The notes beneath the pieces were generated by a model. It was not told the origin of the DNA and did no database searches. It saw only the letters and a list, made by a program, of their open reading frames with translations. From contig JAAYBJ010000082.1 in NCBI GenBank assembly GCA_012730105.1, positions 1-40,024 on the forward strand: a stretch of 40,024 nucleotides of DNA, written 5' to 3'. Shown here one piece after another: positions 1 through 8,600 of the stretch (its first letter is position 1; every line of letters starts with the position of its first letter). The stretch comes from Candidatus Hydrogenedentota bacterium. GTDB lineage: Bacteria; Hydrogenedentota; Hydrogenedentia; Hydrogenedentales; CAITNO01. Position numbers and translations under genes: made by a program.

Positions 1-1
1 G

Positions 2-64
2 GACAATCTTTTCCCTGGCATGGTGTACCTCCTGGTTTACGACAAAACAAAAGGCAAACCATAG
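2..64 (+). CDS. C-terminal tail of an unidentified protein (partial)
   Basis: A reading frame is open from the window edge and ends in TAG at 62-64, giving about 20 residues that finish in LLVYDKTKGKP. It lies just upstream of the 23-bp terminal repeat array, so it may be the end of the last gene of an IS21-like element, where the helper ATPase gene would sit. Too little sequence is visible to assign a family. It could also be chance. Confidence 0.3.
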   Translation, partial: DNLFPGMVYLLVYDKTKGKP

Positions 65-117
65 CAGTTGGGTGGTGGATTATCCCGCGCCGAGAACGCT
101 CGACTCGTGGAAAGGGC

Positions 118-230
118 CGGAACCGACCGGAACAGGGGGGCGCAATCAATCGGAATGGGTGGGCGCAATCAATCGGAATGGGTGGGCGCGATCAATCGGA
201 ATAGGGGGGCGCGATCAATCGGAATACCCA
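118..230 (+). repeat. 23-bp tandem terminal repeats, IS21-like right end
   Basis: Four near-identical 23-bp units start at 141, 164, 187 and 210 (core ATCAATCGGAAT followed by a G-rich GGTGGGCGC-like spacer), with a more degenerate unit at 118. The last unit ends GGAATACCCA, so the array stops in CA at 229-230, exactly where homology to another IS begins at about 231. From memory, IS21-family ends carry multiple GGAAT-ending repeats of about this period that bind the transposase. The family call rests on this resemblance and on the terminal CA. No istA or istB gene is visible in the window. Confidence 0.55.
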
Positions 231-522
231 CACACGCCCGGTTCAAACACCAGACCAAGGTAAAGTCATATCGCTCCCCCAAGTCGGCGGGCTTCACCAC
301 CGCTACGAACGCCGCGCCGCCTGACCCACACACTACTTGTCCTTGATTCCTTTCGCGCTGTTCCCACGAACGAAGAATGCCCGGCCATGTGGAAGTCAGC
401 ATTGACATACCGAAGAGTTAATCAAGAGTCAATTTACGAGTTCAGAACATCAACTCGCACACTCGCCCAGCATAAGATTTCTTTCGTCAATTGCGCCAGC
501 CATGGCCGGACGGATTTTCAGG
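231..522 (+). mobile_element. Decayed 3' end of an integrase-type IS
   Basis: This stretch parallels the last roughly 290 bp of the intact element at 13547-14920. It holds the transposase C-terminus and then a non-coding flank of the same length: the shared GGATTTTCAGG lies 198 bp after the stop codon here and 200 bp after it in the intact copy. The flank is diverged, with best matches around 350-400 and 509-522. The left side is cut by the repeat array ending at 230. Nothing else was recognised between 325 and 644. Confidence 0.7.
232..324 (+). pseudogene. Transposase C-terminal fragment
   Basis: Read in the frame that contains GAC at 253, the fragment encodes a peptide ending QVGGLHHRYERRAA and stops with TGA at 322-324. 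This is nearly identical to the last 30 residues of the intact transposase at 13695-14720. Everything upstream of the codon near 232 has been replaced by the 23-bp repeats, so no functional protein can be made. Confidence 0.8.
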
Positions 523-644
523 AAGCACAGGCTCATCCGGTATTGAAACCCCAAAAACATAATCATAAAACAGAACGTTAATATCTTCGATTGAGGAAAT
601 TAATTAATGTCGCTGAATAACGCTATACAAGTGAAAAGAGAGAC

Positions 645-1697
645 TTATGACTCATCACTTCTGGCCTTAGATTCAAAAACTACCAGCAACAGTATTGTTC
701 CAGTTGCCGCAATGGCGGCAACCATAAAGGGTATCTCAACAGTTATCGGAAATAGAATAACGCTTGTAAGCGCCAGCATTACGCCAATGTTGTGGCCATA
801 GTGTTCCCAAAGTTCAATGTCTGCTTTGCACTTTCTTTTTTCGGCCAACTCTTTTATGGCATAAACGCTCCCGCCTCCGAATCCACCCAGAATCCAAGCC
901 ATCCCCAATAGATGCGGGTTTCGGATACATGCAGCCATGAATAAAAGGCAGATAACAACCCAGACATGTCCCAGGATAACTGCCGCCCGTGCTGACAGCC
1001 CGAATATTCGTTTTTGCACTGTTTCGCCGGAGATGTACGATAGCCATCCGAGCGCAAACCATACGGATACAGCGCCCGCATCACGCAAGGTTATGGTCGT
1101 TTCTTCCCTAAGGCCTGGGTTTAACAAGTGTGCGATTAGGACATAGGCGTAGGCAAAGTAATGGATTTGATGCACGAGCATGACCCACCCATATCCATCA
1201 GGCCGCCATCGGCGGTTTATTTGAATCCACCGGGTTCTAATGGCCGATGTGGGGATGGCAGTCCATATCACAAGACAGGAAATAAGTGAAACAGGAACAA
1301 GTGTTTCGAAATCAAAGATGGCGCCGCATATGATTCCTGCTATAAATCCCGTAACGCGCACCAAACGTTTGATACTTACAGGAACAGGAGGCTGCTTCGG
1401 CGTCAGCCAATCACGCGCGCTTTGTATCCCACCGCTTATAAAAGAGACCAGAAGCAGCAGCACCAGTGTATTGTGCAGCATGAAAGGCAACAGCAGCAGG
1501 GCCATGGCCTGAAGAAACGCTGCACCACGCAAAGAAAGATTCAGTGGATTACGGATTAAACACCCAACCTGATAAGCCAAAGCAAAAGCCAACCCGGTTG
1601 CAAGGTTGAAGTGGCTGAATCCAGCGATTACAACACTTGTTTCCAGTACGCCTGACAGGAGGCTCAGCATAAGGTACCTATAGGTATGTGATTTCAC
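645..1697 (-). CDS. Polytopic membrane protein, transporter-like
   Basis: About 350 residues with roughly ten hydrophobic segments, short loops and a polar C-terminus ending FESKARSDES. No family motif was recognised. The size and topology would fit an MFS-like or other secondary transporter, but this is not shown. The start is taken as GTG at 1697 because AGGAG lies a few bases upstream. A longer frame opens with TTG at 1742 but overlaps the upstream gene and has no such site. It is the last gene of a four-gene minus-strand operon (4718 to 645), 22 bp after the SPL-type radical SAM gene, so it may export or import the pathway's product or substrate. Confidence 0.7.
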   Translation of the reverse strand: MKSHTYRYLMLSLLSGVLETSVVIAGFSHFNLATGLAFALAYQVGCLIRNPLNLSLRGAAFLQAMALLLLPFMLHNTLVLLLLVSFISGGIQSARDWLTPKQPPVPVSIKRLVRVTGFIAGIICGAIFDFETLVPVSLISCLVIWTAIPTSAIRTRWIQINRRWRPDGYGWVMLVHQIHYFAYAYVLIAHLLNPGLREETTITLRDAGAVSVWFALGWLSYISGETVQKRIFGLSARAAVILGHVWVVICLLFMAACIRNPHLLGMAWILGGFGGGSVYAIKELAEKRKCKADIELWEHYGHNIGVMLALTSVILFPITVEIPFMVAAIAATGTILLLVVFESKARSDES

Positions 1698-1719
1698 TTG
1701 TCTCTCCTGTATGTGAAGA

Positions 1720-2520
1720 TTAATGTTTGTAGAAGCCAACAAGTTTTCGCTTGCTTTTTTTGCAGGCTTCTGTCAGCTCTGTTTCCACTGCGTGCCAGTA
1801 TTCCTGAGAACGCACCTTATGCTGCCAGTCCTGGGAGAATCCGCAACTGGTGTATGCCTCTGCGAGATCACTGCTATTCCCGCACTTGAGGTTAATCGCT
1901 TCTCCCCAAATTTCATCGGCATAGGGCGCTACTGTCGCGACAATAGATTCCACATCAGTAATATCCGGCAATACCGGGCCAATAAACACGTAGGTCTTTA
2001 TGCCATGGGTATGCAGTTCTTTTAAAGCATCCATGCGTTTTTGAACTGTTGACGTGCCTGGCTCAAATACCTTTCGAAAACCTTCATCATGAATGGGAAG
2101 GCTGATGCCAACAGAAACCTTTTCATTGCCCCTGGCCAAGACATCAATGTCGCGCGTAACCAAACTGGATTTGGTCAACACAGAAAAAGACACATTATGC
2201 TCGACAAGCAGTTCCATGCACGCTCTTGTAATGCCATAGCGATTTTCTATCGGCTGGTACGCATCACATACCGACCCAATTAGTACGGGCCCTGTGACTT
2301 GGCTCCGTTTAAGTTGGCGCGCAAGTACCTCTGGAGCATTCACTTTAACATCAACGAATGAACCCCATTCTTCTTCCGAGTGTCCGGTAAATCGCCTCAT
2401 AAAACGCGCATAACAGTAACGGCAGCGATGGGTGCATCCCACGTATGGATTAAGGCAATAGGGCGACTCCGGGAGCCGACTTTTCTGAAGAATGGATTTG
2501 CACTGTATTTCAGTGGTCAT
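1720..2520 (-). CDS. SPL-family radical SAM protein
   Basis: 266 residues. An N-terminal NPYVGCTHRCRYCYARF segment carries the CxxxCxxC cluster motif (about residues 29-36) in the form CTHRCRYCYA, typical of the spore-photoproduct-lyase-like/Rv2578c group of radical SAM proteins. The following GSVCDAYQPIE and GPVLPDITD segments also fit that group. Members bind a [4Fe-4S] cluster and cleave S-adenosylmethionine; the substrate of this subgroup is generally unknown. True spore photoproduct lyases are longer, and the rest of the window gives no sign of sporulation. It is the third gene of the operon, 12 bp after the DHOD-like gene, which argues for a shared pathway rather than DNA repair. Confidence 0.8.
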   Translation of the reverse strand: MTTEIQCKSILQKSRLPESPYCLNPYVGCTHRCRYCYARFMRRFTGHSEEEWGSFVDVKVNAPEVLARQLKRSQVTGPVLIGSVCDAYQPIENRYGITRACMELLVEHNVSFSVLTKSSLVTRDIDVLARGNEKVSVGISLPIHDEGFRKVFEPGTSTVQKRMDALKELHTHGIKTYVFIGPVLPDITDVESIVATVAPYADEIWGEAINLKCGNSSDLAEAYTSCGFSQDWQHKVRSQEYWHAVETELTEACKKSKRKLVGFYKH

Positions 2521-2532
2521 GGTGATACTCCT

Positions 2533-3684
2533 TTAGTAAGTTACCGCTGTAGAGGGTTGATATTCAGAATTCGGCTTCAGGCAGATGGCGTTTGCGGGGC
2601 ATAATTCAAGACAAAACCTACACCCTTCACATTTGCCTGGCAGTATGCAGGGACCATCTGCTCCTTCTTTAATCGCAGTGCACATAAGTTGCCGCGTACA
2701 TCGGCCGCAAGAAGTGCAAAGGTCTGGGTCAATTTTAGCATGGGCAGCAATAAAGCCCACCGCTTCTTCAGTACAGCCGTATGCGGTCCAATTGTAGTTT
2801 TGCAGGTCTGCACAAGTACGATTAATCCAGTCGGTTCCCTCGCAAAGTATCGGCGTCGCCACCTGAACAGCATCCGCGCCCATGGTCAAAAGACGTGCAA
2901 CATCCCGTGCATCACTTACGCCACCGCCCGCCAGAATAGGAAGATCTGTCTGAGTTCGAAGCCGATACAAGTATTCACATACCAGTGGAAACTGCCAGGC
3001 CCCGAATAGTGATGCCGCATTCAGCCCATTTGCATAAGCAAAAACGGGCAGGTCTGGAGACTTAAGGCGCCTGTCTTCCGGAAAACGTATCCGGATAGAA
3101 TCCAGTATGGACCAACCGACTATTCCTGTATCTGCAAATGTTTTGATCGCGGCGCCAGGGCGTATTTCCTGGTTCATTTTGGGCAACAGGCCAATGCTGG
3201 ACTCACAAGCGATCTCAAGTATCAGGTTGTAGAGACGCCCTTGTGTCTCAGGGAGCGATAAGTCTTCTTCTAAGTAGAATAGGTCCAGCTGAGCACACGC
3301 GATGCCATTCGCTTCAAACATCAAGAGCGTTTCAATCCACTCCTGGCTGTCCAGTGTATACGCTGCCACACTTGGAATCACAGGCATTTCAGAGTATGTT
3401 CTCAGTTCATTGATTATCTTGCATGCTTTCTCCGGGTGAATCAGTTCACGTGCGGTAGTAGAAGTGCCCCACAGACCACGGTCGGTATTGCGAAAGCGCC
3501 TCATCCCCTGATCAGTCGGCGTTGTTCGAATCCCGTGACAGGACTTCAGGATTGCGGCCCCTGCCCCCGCATCGGCACACCGGCAGAGCCGCTCGATGTC
3601 CTCGGTAGCTGGACAGGATGCGACCACAATCGGATTGGCCAACGCGATATTTCCCATCTGAAATGCTTTTTTCTTTAAACTCAT
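2533..3684 (-). CDS. Dihydroorotate-dehydrogenase-like protein with ferredoxin domain
   Basis: 383 residues from ATG 3684, which has an AAGGAGG site 8 bp upstream; a longer in-frame opening to 3777 lacks this. The first 300 residues form a DHOD/PreA-like FMN barrel: NPIVVAS near the start and LPILAGGGVSDARDVARLLTMGADAVQVATPI for phosphate/FMN binding. The tail has two cysteine clusters, CTSCGRC and CEGCRFCLELC, consistent with [4Fe-4S] ferredoxin motifs. The usual catalytic S/N-C-P-N loop is not seen: the equivalent strand reads AQLDLFYLEED. It is therefore unlikely to be a true pyrimidine enzyme. It lies between two radical SAM genes and may supply electrons or reduce an intermediate; this is inference. 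Confidence 0.75.
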   Translation of the reverse strand: MSLKKKAFQMGNIALANPIVVASCPATEDIERLCRCADAGAGAAILKSCHGIRTTPTDQGMRRFRNTDRGLWGTSTTARELIHPEKACKIINELRTYSEMPVIPSVAAYTLDSQEWIETLLMFEANGIACAQLDLFYLEEDLSLPETQGRLYNLILEIACESSIGLLPKMNQEIRPGAAIKTFADTGIVGWSILDSIRIRFPEDRRLKSPDLPVFAYANGLNAASLFGAWQFPLVCEYLYRLRTQTDLPILAGGGVSDARDVARLLTMGADAVQVATPILCEGTDWINRTCADLQNYNWTAYGCTEEAVGFIAAHAKIDPDLCTSCGRCTRQLMCTAIKEGADGPCILPGKCEGCRFCLELCPANAICLKPNSEYQPSTAVTY

Positions 3685-3707
3685 TTTGAGTGCCTCCTTA
3701 CCATTAG

Positions 3708-4718
3708 TTATGCCGCTGACTTTTTGCTTCTGCTTGACCCATCCAGCACATCTGCCGTATATGCTTTTATCACGCATTGGCGAGGATACTTCCGTCGCAA
3801 ATGATTGCGCGACTCCCTACCGGATGCGCGCCATTCACCAACCTCGTCTTTAAGTGCATTGCCTGCGACGAATGCGGCATCGAGGGGAGAACCACCCAGT
3901 CCGTACGCCCAGGGACAGGTAAGAAGCGTCCCGTCCGGCATGATGCACCACGTATCATCCCCCATCTTGCATGGCACTCCGCCGTTACCTCCAGGCAACA
4001 GTCCCTTAAGCGCACACTGTACCTTTATCTTGGGTCCGTCAGGATAGTGTTTTTCAAGACGCATAAATTCGGAAATAGTCATGCGATAGTTGTCTTCCGT
4101 TGGCGTCAGCGTTCCAAATTGACTCGAGTCACCGCCTCGCCCCACAGGGAAATAGCTCATCAACAGCACTTCAGGGATGCCTGCATCCCGCAACGCATTA
4201 TAAATCAAATGGGCGCCTTCGACATGGCAGTTCTCAACCGTTAACGGGCATTCCACATGGACCTCAATCCCCAAGCGATGCACCTGTGGTACCAGCGCAA
4301 TATTTTCCGATGAATACGGGCGATACCCATCATAGGTGAGATGGATTGCGCCCGGGTATCCAGCCCTTGACTGGTGTATGTCCGCATCAAGCCAAGCGAC
4401 CAACGATTTCGCCGTTGCTGTTATGGCCACTTGTTTTGGGTTTTGGGTCTTCTCAATTATGAATGGAATCAGGTCTTTATAAACCCAGGGCAGGGACAAA
4501 CAATCGCCACCCGAAAGGTCAAATTCAGTATTGGGATTGGAGTGGAGGATTTTAGCAACAATATCACACCACTGGGCCGGACCAAGTTCCCGCCCGGCCG
4601 CCTGTTCTTTGGTGGCAAGGTCTGCGCATCCGCCGACCGAATCGTTGTAATGAGCATCTACAGCGCAAAACTCGCAGTTGTACGTGCAGCATCTTGTGAG
4701 GCTGAGTATGTATCTCAT
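3708..4718 (-). CDS. Radical SAM protein with SPASM-like C-terminus
   Basis: 336 residues. CTYNCEFC at residues 11-18 is a CxxxCxxC radical SAM motif, and FDLSGGDCLSLP matches the GGE-type SAM-binding strand. Near the C-terminus, CKMGDDTWCIMPDGTLLTCPWA has the cysteine spacing of a SPASM/twitch domain, which holds auxiliary Fe-S clusters in peptide- and sugar-modifying enzymes. It heads the operon and is followed 23 bp later by the DHOD-like gene. The ATG at 4718 has an AGGAAAGGG site upstream. A maturase-type role is possible, but I found no convincing precursor peptide next to it: only a seven-codon ORF without a ribosome site at 4763-4786. Confidence 0.8.
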   Translation of the reverse strand: MRYILSLTRCCTYNCEFCAVDAHYNDSVGGCADLATKEQAAGRELGPAQWCDIVAKILHSNPNTEFDLSGGDCLSLPWVYKDLIPFIIEKTQNPKQVAITATAKSLVAWLDADIHQSRAGYPGAIHLTYDGYRPYSSENIALVPQVHRLGIEVHVECPLTVENCHVEGAHLIYNALRDAGIPEVLLMSYFPVGRGGDSSQFGTLTPTEDNYRMTISEFMRLEKHYPDGPKIKVQCALKGLLPGGNGGVPCKMGDDTWCIMPDGTLLTCPWAYGLGGSPLDAAFVAGNALKDEVGEWRASGRESRNHLRRKYPRQCVIKAYTADVLDGSSRSKKSAA

Positions 4719-4926
4719 GATGACCCTTTCCTGTTGTTAATCACCGTGCATCGTGCAATGTCTTACTGCCAGGGCTTCATGCCCATTGATAATTAAGGCA
4801 GCTCTGCGGGGATTTTCCGGGGTCATCTTTGAGCAAGTGCAATTGACTTACACTGATTGTCATGCTGCGGCCATTTTTTTCTTAAACACAGACTTGTGGT
4901 AACCTAGATGCCAAAGTGAATCTGAT

Positions 4927-5659
4927 ATGATAATTGAATCGAAGAAGGATCGCGCGGAGAAACAGGGTGCGCTTGGAGCCAACCAACGGTGGCGCGTGCG
5001 GTGCATTCGGGACGTGGTTTTGCGACTTTTGCGGGGTGAGCCGTTGGACGCTGTAAACTGGTAGGTGCGTGTGGATATCCACCGTCTGCAACAGTGGCGC
5101 GTGAAGGCGGTTGTGGGAATTGGTGAAGCCTCCAAAGATTGTACGGGAGATGCGCCGCAAGTGGACCTGGACACAGCCAAGCGCCACATCGGTGAACTAT
5201 CGATGAAGTTCGAACTGCTTAAGCGGGAAAGGTACCTACACCGCCCTTTTCCAAGGAAGAGGTCGTGAAATAAGCGCTCAGGTATCTCCCTCGATCGGCA
5301 GAGTCTACGGATTTAAGCGCATGTGCAAAGTCTGCCAGTTTGCCCACCCTACTTCTGTACACACAGAGGAGCAATGTGCGTGGGCGCCGAAGGCGCCCAA
5401 AGTGCGGTCCCGAGTCCCTGTACTCGGAAAGGACATTACAGAATTGGTTCGAGCCGACCTTGACCAATCACCGTTCTTGGGCGAGGCTCGCAGCAAGGTT
5501 TGGGCACGCCTGAAATACGGGGTTGGCCTTATGGTGGGGCGAAAGCGGGTGCTGCGGCTGATACGCGAGCACAACCTGCTTGCGGCGGCCCTAACATTCC
5601 CGACACTGTTCCTGACAGATTACTACACAACGAACATAAGATTGAAATCTACGGAATGA
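4927..5659 (+). pseudogene. Degenerate IS3-family transposase (orfA plus truncated orfB)
   Basis: orfA begins at ATG 4927 and encodes an RRWRVRCIRDVVLRLLRGEPLDAV-type helix-turn-helix, but TAG at 5062-5064 breaks it. The same frame continues through LDTAKRHIGELSMKFELLKRE, a leucine-zipper-like stretch, to TGA at 5266-5268. orfB follows in another frame from about 5260 with ISAQVSPSIGRVYGFKRMC and later SPFLGEARSKVWARLKYG and RKRVLRLIREHNLLA, all typical of IS3 orfB N-termini. It loses homology after about 5610, and the whole DDE catalytic domain is absent. The remnant ends about 10 bp from the stop codon of the helicase gene. Confidence 0.8.
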
Positions 5660-5670
5660 TGCTGATTTAC

Positions 5671-8600
5671 TCACACACCCGGTTCATAGAAAGAGAGAAG
5701 GTACTCACGTATTTCACCGGGAAGATCACGTACACCTTGACTTTGAAATGTGAAGTATTGCAGGATGTCCTCTAATCGCCAAAGACCAGGACGGCCATTT
5801 GTGTGCCATTCCTGGAAAACTGTTCGACCTAAATATCCACGTGCAATGCAGATTAAAAGTACCAAAGCTCCAAAAGCCGTCAATTCCTTTAATTGTGGCT
5901 CTAATAGCGGAGAGTGTTCACAGCGCCAGGGATACCAAATGACAATGTCTTTATCACTTAAACTATCCAACATATCGCTTGCACTGTGGGAAACGACATA
6001 CAACATGATATCCTGTCCCGGAGCAAAACTTAAACGGATACCAGTTCCTGAACTTATATCTCCCACTAAATACTCAGAAGAATACTCATCGTCTCCGAGC
6101 AGCAAACGCTGAAGAAGTCGACCAACATGGTGGATGTCGTCTACGTTTGGCAGACCTCCACCAGAATAACGTAAGTTATGGTCTACAAGTAGCAAATCCT
6201 GTATCTGTTTACAGAACTCGTGCCATACTTCGTGGAGCGTTTGTCTGTGAGACATAAGGTTCATAACTGAGTCAAACTCTCTCGCAAAGAATCGAAAAAC
6301 GTTGTCAACTATGTGACTTGAAGAGACCCCATCTGGAAGCGATATACTGCTAAAAAGATCCATTGGGCATGTTGCAGATAGAATTCTACAAGGAGTAACA
6401 TTGCGCTCCAGTAATCTTCGAATAGATTCTCGGTTCAGAGAGTAAGTATCAGCAGATTCACCAATGTGTAAAGCAATCCCTTCCGTAGGTACTCCCCACA
6501 TTAGACGACGCGCGAAACGCGGAAGATGTGTTTGAAATTCCTTTGGTGCTTCATCAGAAAGGTCAGCAAAACAACGCCAGCATAAAACAACGAGCCATGA
6601 CAATCGATCACAATATTTTTGGGAAAATGGCTTCTGTAAATCCGGATAATGTTGACTTGACAACTCAGTCATCTTACCGAACTCTTCTCCTCGCACCCAC
6701 ATCAAAGCGGCGGAAAAAAGTCTCATTAGCATCGGTTCACGAAATTCTTCACGTGTCGTGCCTCCCAGGTCACCCAGGTCAACACAGTCCCTAGCATGTT
6801 CGCGAATGATTGTGATTACATCGTCAATGGTCTCCGAAGATAACTCCAAGCGCTCAAGTTCATTTCTAAGCACGTCTTCGATATCAGTATCGTTCTTTCG
6901 AAATGCTTCTTCTCCACGATCTCTTTTCCCCGCACCCTGTTCCCAGCAATAAGTACGCCCAAATTGCCAAAAGTCGCGGGCACTAATGATACCCGGAAGG
7001 ACCAATTCTACTGGCCGGTTTGGGATATCTAGTTTCTGCAATCTCGTGAGCCAACGCTGGATTGGCGAAATGCTCCCGAAATGAGTTCCGGTGTCAACTA
7101 GAGCAAAGATGTGCGGAAGGGCCTGATATGAATTATCGGCGTTAAACTTGGCGTTAGAGGGAACAACACTTGTTCTGCGCATAAGAGCAGGACGTACACC
7201 GGGGTCACTGGCCAACTCCATAACACGAAAAATGATTTCTTTCGCTCGTTCTCTACGACGTTCTTCTGCAGCGATATAATAAAGAGAGTATTTAAAAAGC
7301 GCAAGTATATCACGTACTCTGACAGTACTACCTTCGTTGCCTCCCAAATGTCGCATCATTACAGCGACAGTCCGCATGGTCGGAAACGATACGTCATGAA
7401 TATCTACTAATGTTTCATCCTCAATCTTTCGAAGATCCGCGTCAAGTATGGCGCTACTCAAAACTTCTTCTTCAGGATTAGTCTCTAAATAATAACGGTT
7501 AATGACTTCTTCCGCATCCTTCGCAGCGTTAATGCATATAAGAGCTTCACCCCGTTCAGCCAGCTCCCATCGCCCCGCACGACCAAGCAGGTTGTGATAT
7601 TCATTAGGCTTTAACCATTCTTTTGGTGAGGTGTCATCAGCATCGTAATCAATACGCGGCCAACGTAGGTCAGCAAGAATAACACAGTCAACACTAAGAT
7701 TGACCCCATAGGTCAGTGTTTCCGTTGTATAAATTACATAAGCAGGCTTTGCTGTTCGAGCGGAATTGAAATGTTGTTCAATACACTGACGAATAGTCCG
7801 ATGCGTATCGCTAACATGTATATATATTCCTTTCTCTGCAAGACCTGTGAGCAACTTCTCTTCATTCGAATTCTCAAGGTTTTTCAAGGATTCACGAAAT
7901 CCCTTAGGTATTGAAAGATCGTTAATACCCTTACGCTTAGACAAGTGTTTTTGAGCCAAGCGCCGAATTCGAAAAGAAGAATTAACACAAACAAGAATTA
8001 CGCCATAATCTTCAGACTTCTTCTGTACAAGTTCAACAAGTTCTTCGTCGTAATCACCTTTTATTTTTGATTTTAATGCTTGTTTTAATAAATTAGAATT
8101 GATTTTGGCGAGTAAAGATTTTGCATTGGAACTTGACAAATATCGGTCACTAGCCTGCTGAAATGAAACAATGTCCATCGTTTCCATGCTGCGTGACCAA
8201 ACTAGCTGATGAAGTAATGGAACAGGCCGTTTTTTTGCGGCTAATTTTATTGGTTTAATTTCTCTATCGTTTTTGTCTGTGAACGTGAAGAATTTTAAGA
8301 TGGCCTCCTTCTCGACTATTTGCTCAGTACTGATTGCGACAATTCTGCATGGCCTGTCCGCGCTACGATTATTGTACAAGACTCGAGCAATTAATGCATC
8401 AATAACTCCCCCGCGTTGTTCTTGAGCCAACATATGAATCTCGTCAATAACAAGCATTCCTATACTGTGGAGAAGACCGCCTCTATCTCGGGCATTACCA
8501 CTTAGGAAGATATCAGCCTTTTCATTAACAATCATCGCAACTTTGAAATCCCCTGCACGAATGCGAGCATCGTTTTCAGGGAACTCACCAGATGACCTCA

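Noticed and set aside
118-230. CRISPR array
   Set aside because: The repeats are contiguous with a 23-bp period and have no unique spacers; no cas genes are present.
68-346. A 92-codon plus-strand ORF across the repeat array
   Set aside because: It is made of the 23-bp repeats read in frame and the IS remnant in the wrong frame; the true remnant frame gives a transposase C-terminus.
1720-2520. True spore photoproduct lyase (sporulation DNA repair)
   Set aside because: The protein is much shorter than SplB, sits in a metabolic-looking operon and no sporulation genes are present; only the radical SAM family call is kept.
3777-4244. A 155-codon plus-strand ORF antisense to the radical SAM gene
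   Set aside because: It lies wholly opposite a well-supported gene and has no recognisable domain or ribosome site.
4763-4786. A seven-codon minus-strand ORF (MGMKPWQ) as a RiPP precursor for the radical SAM operon
   Set aside because: Too short, no ribosome site, and no cleavage or core motif; most likely chance.
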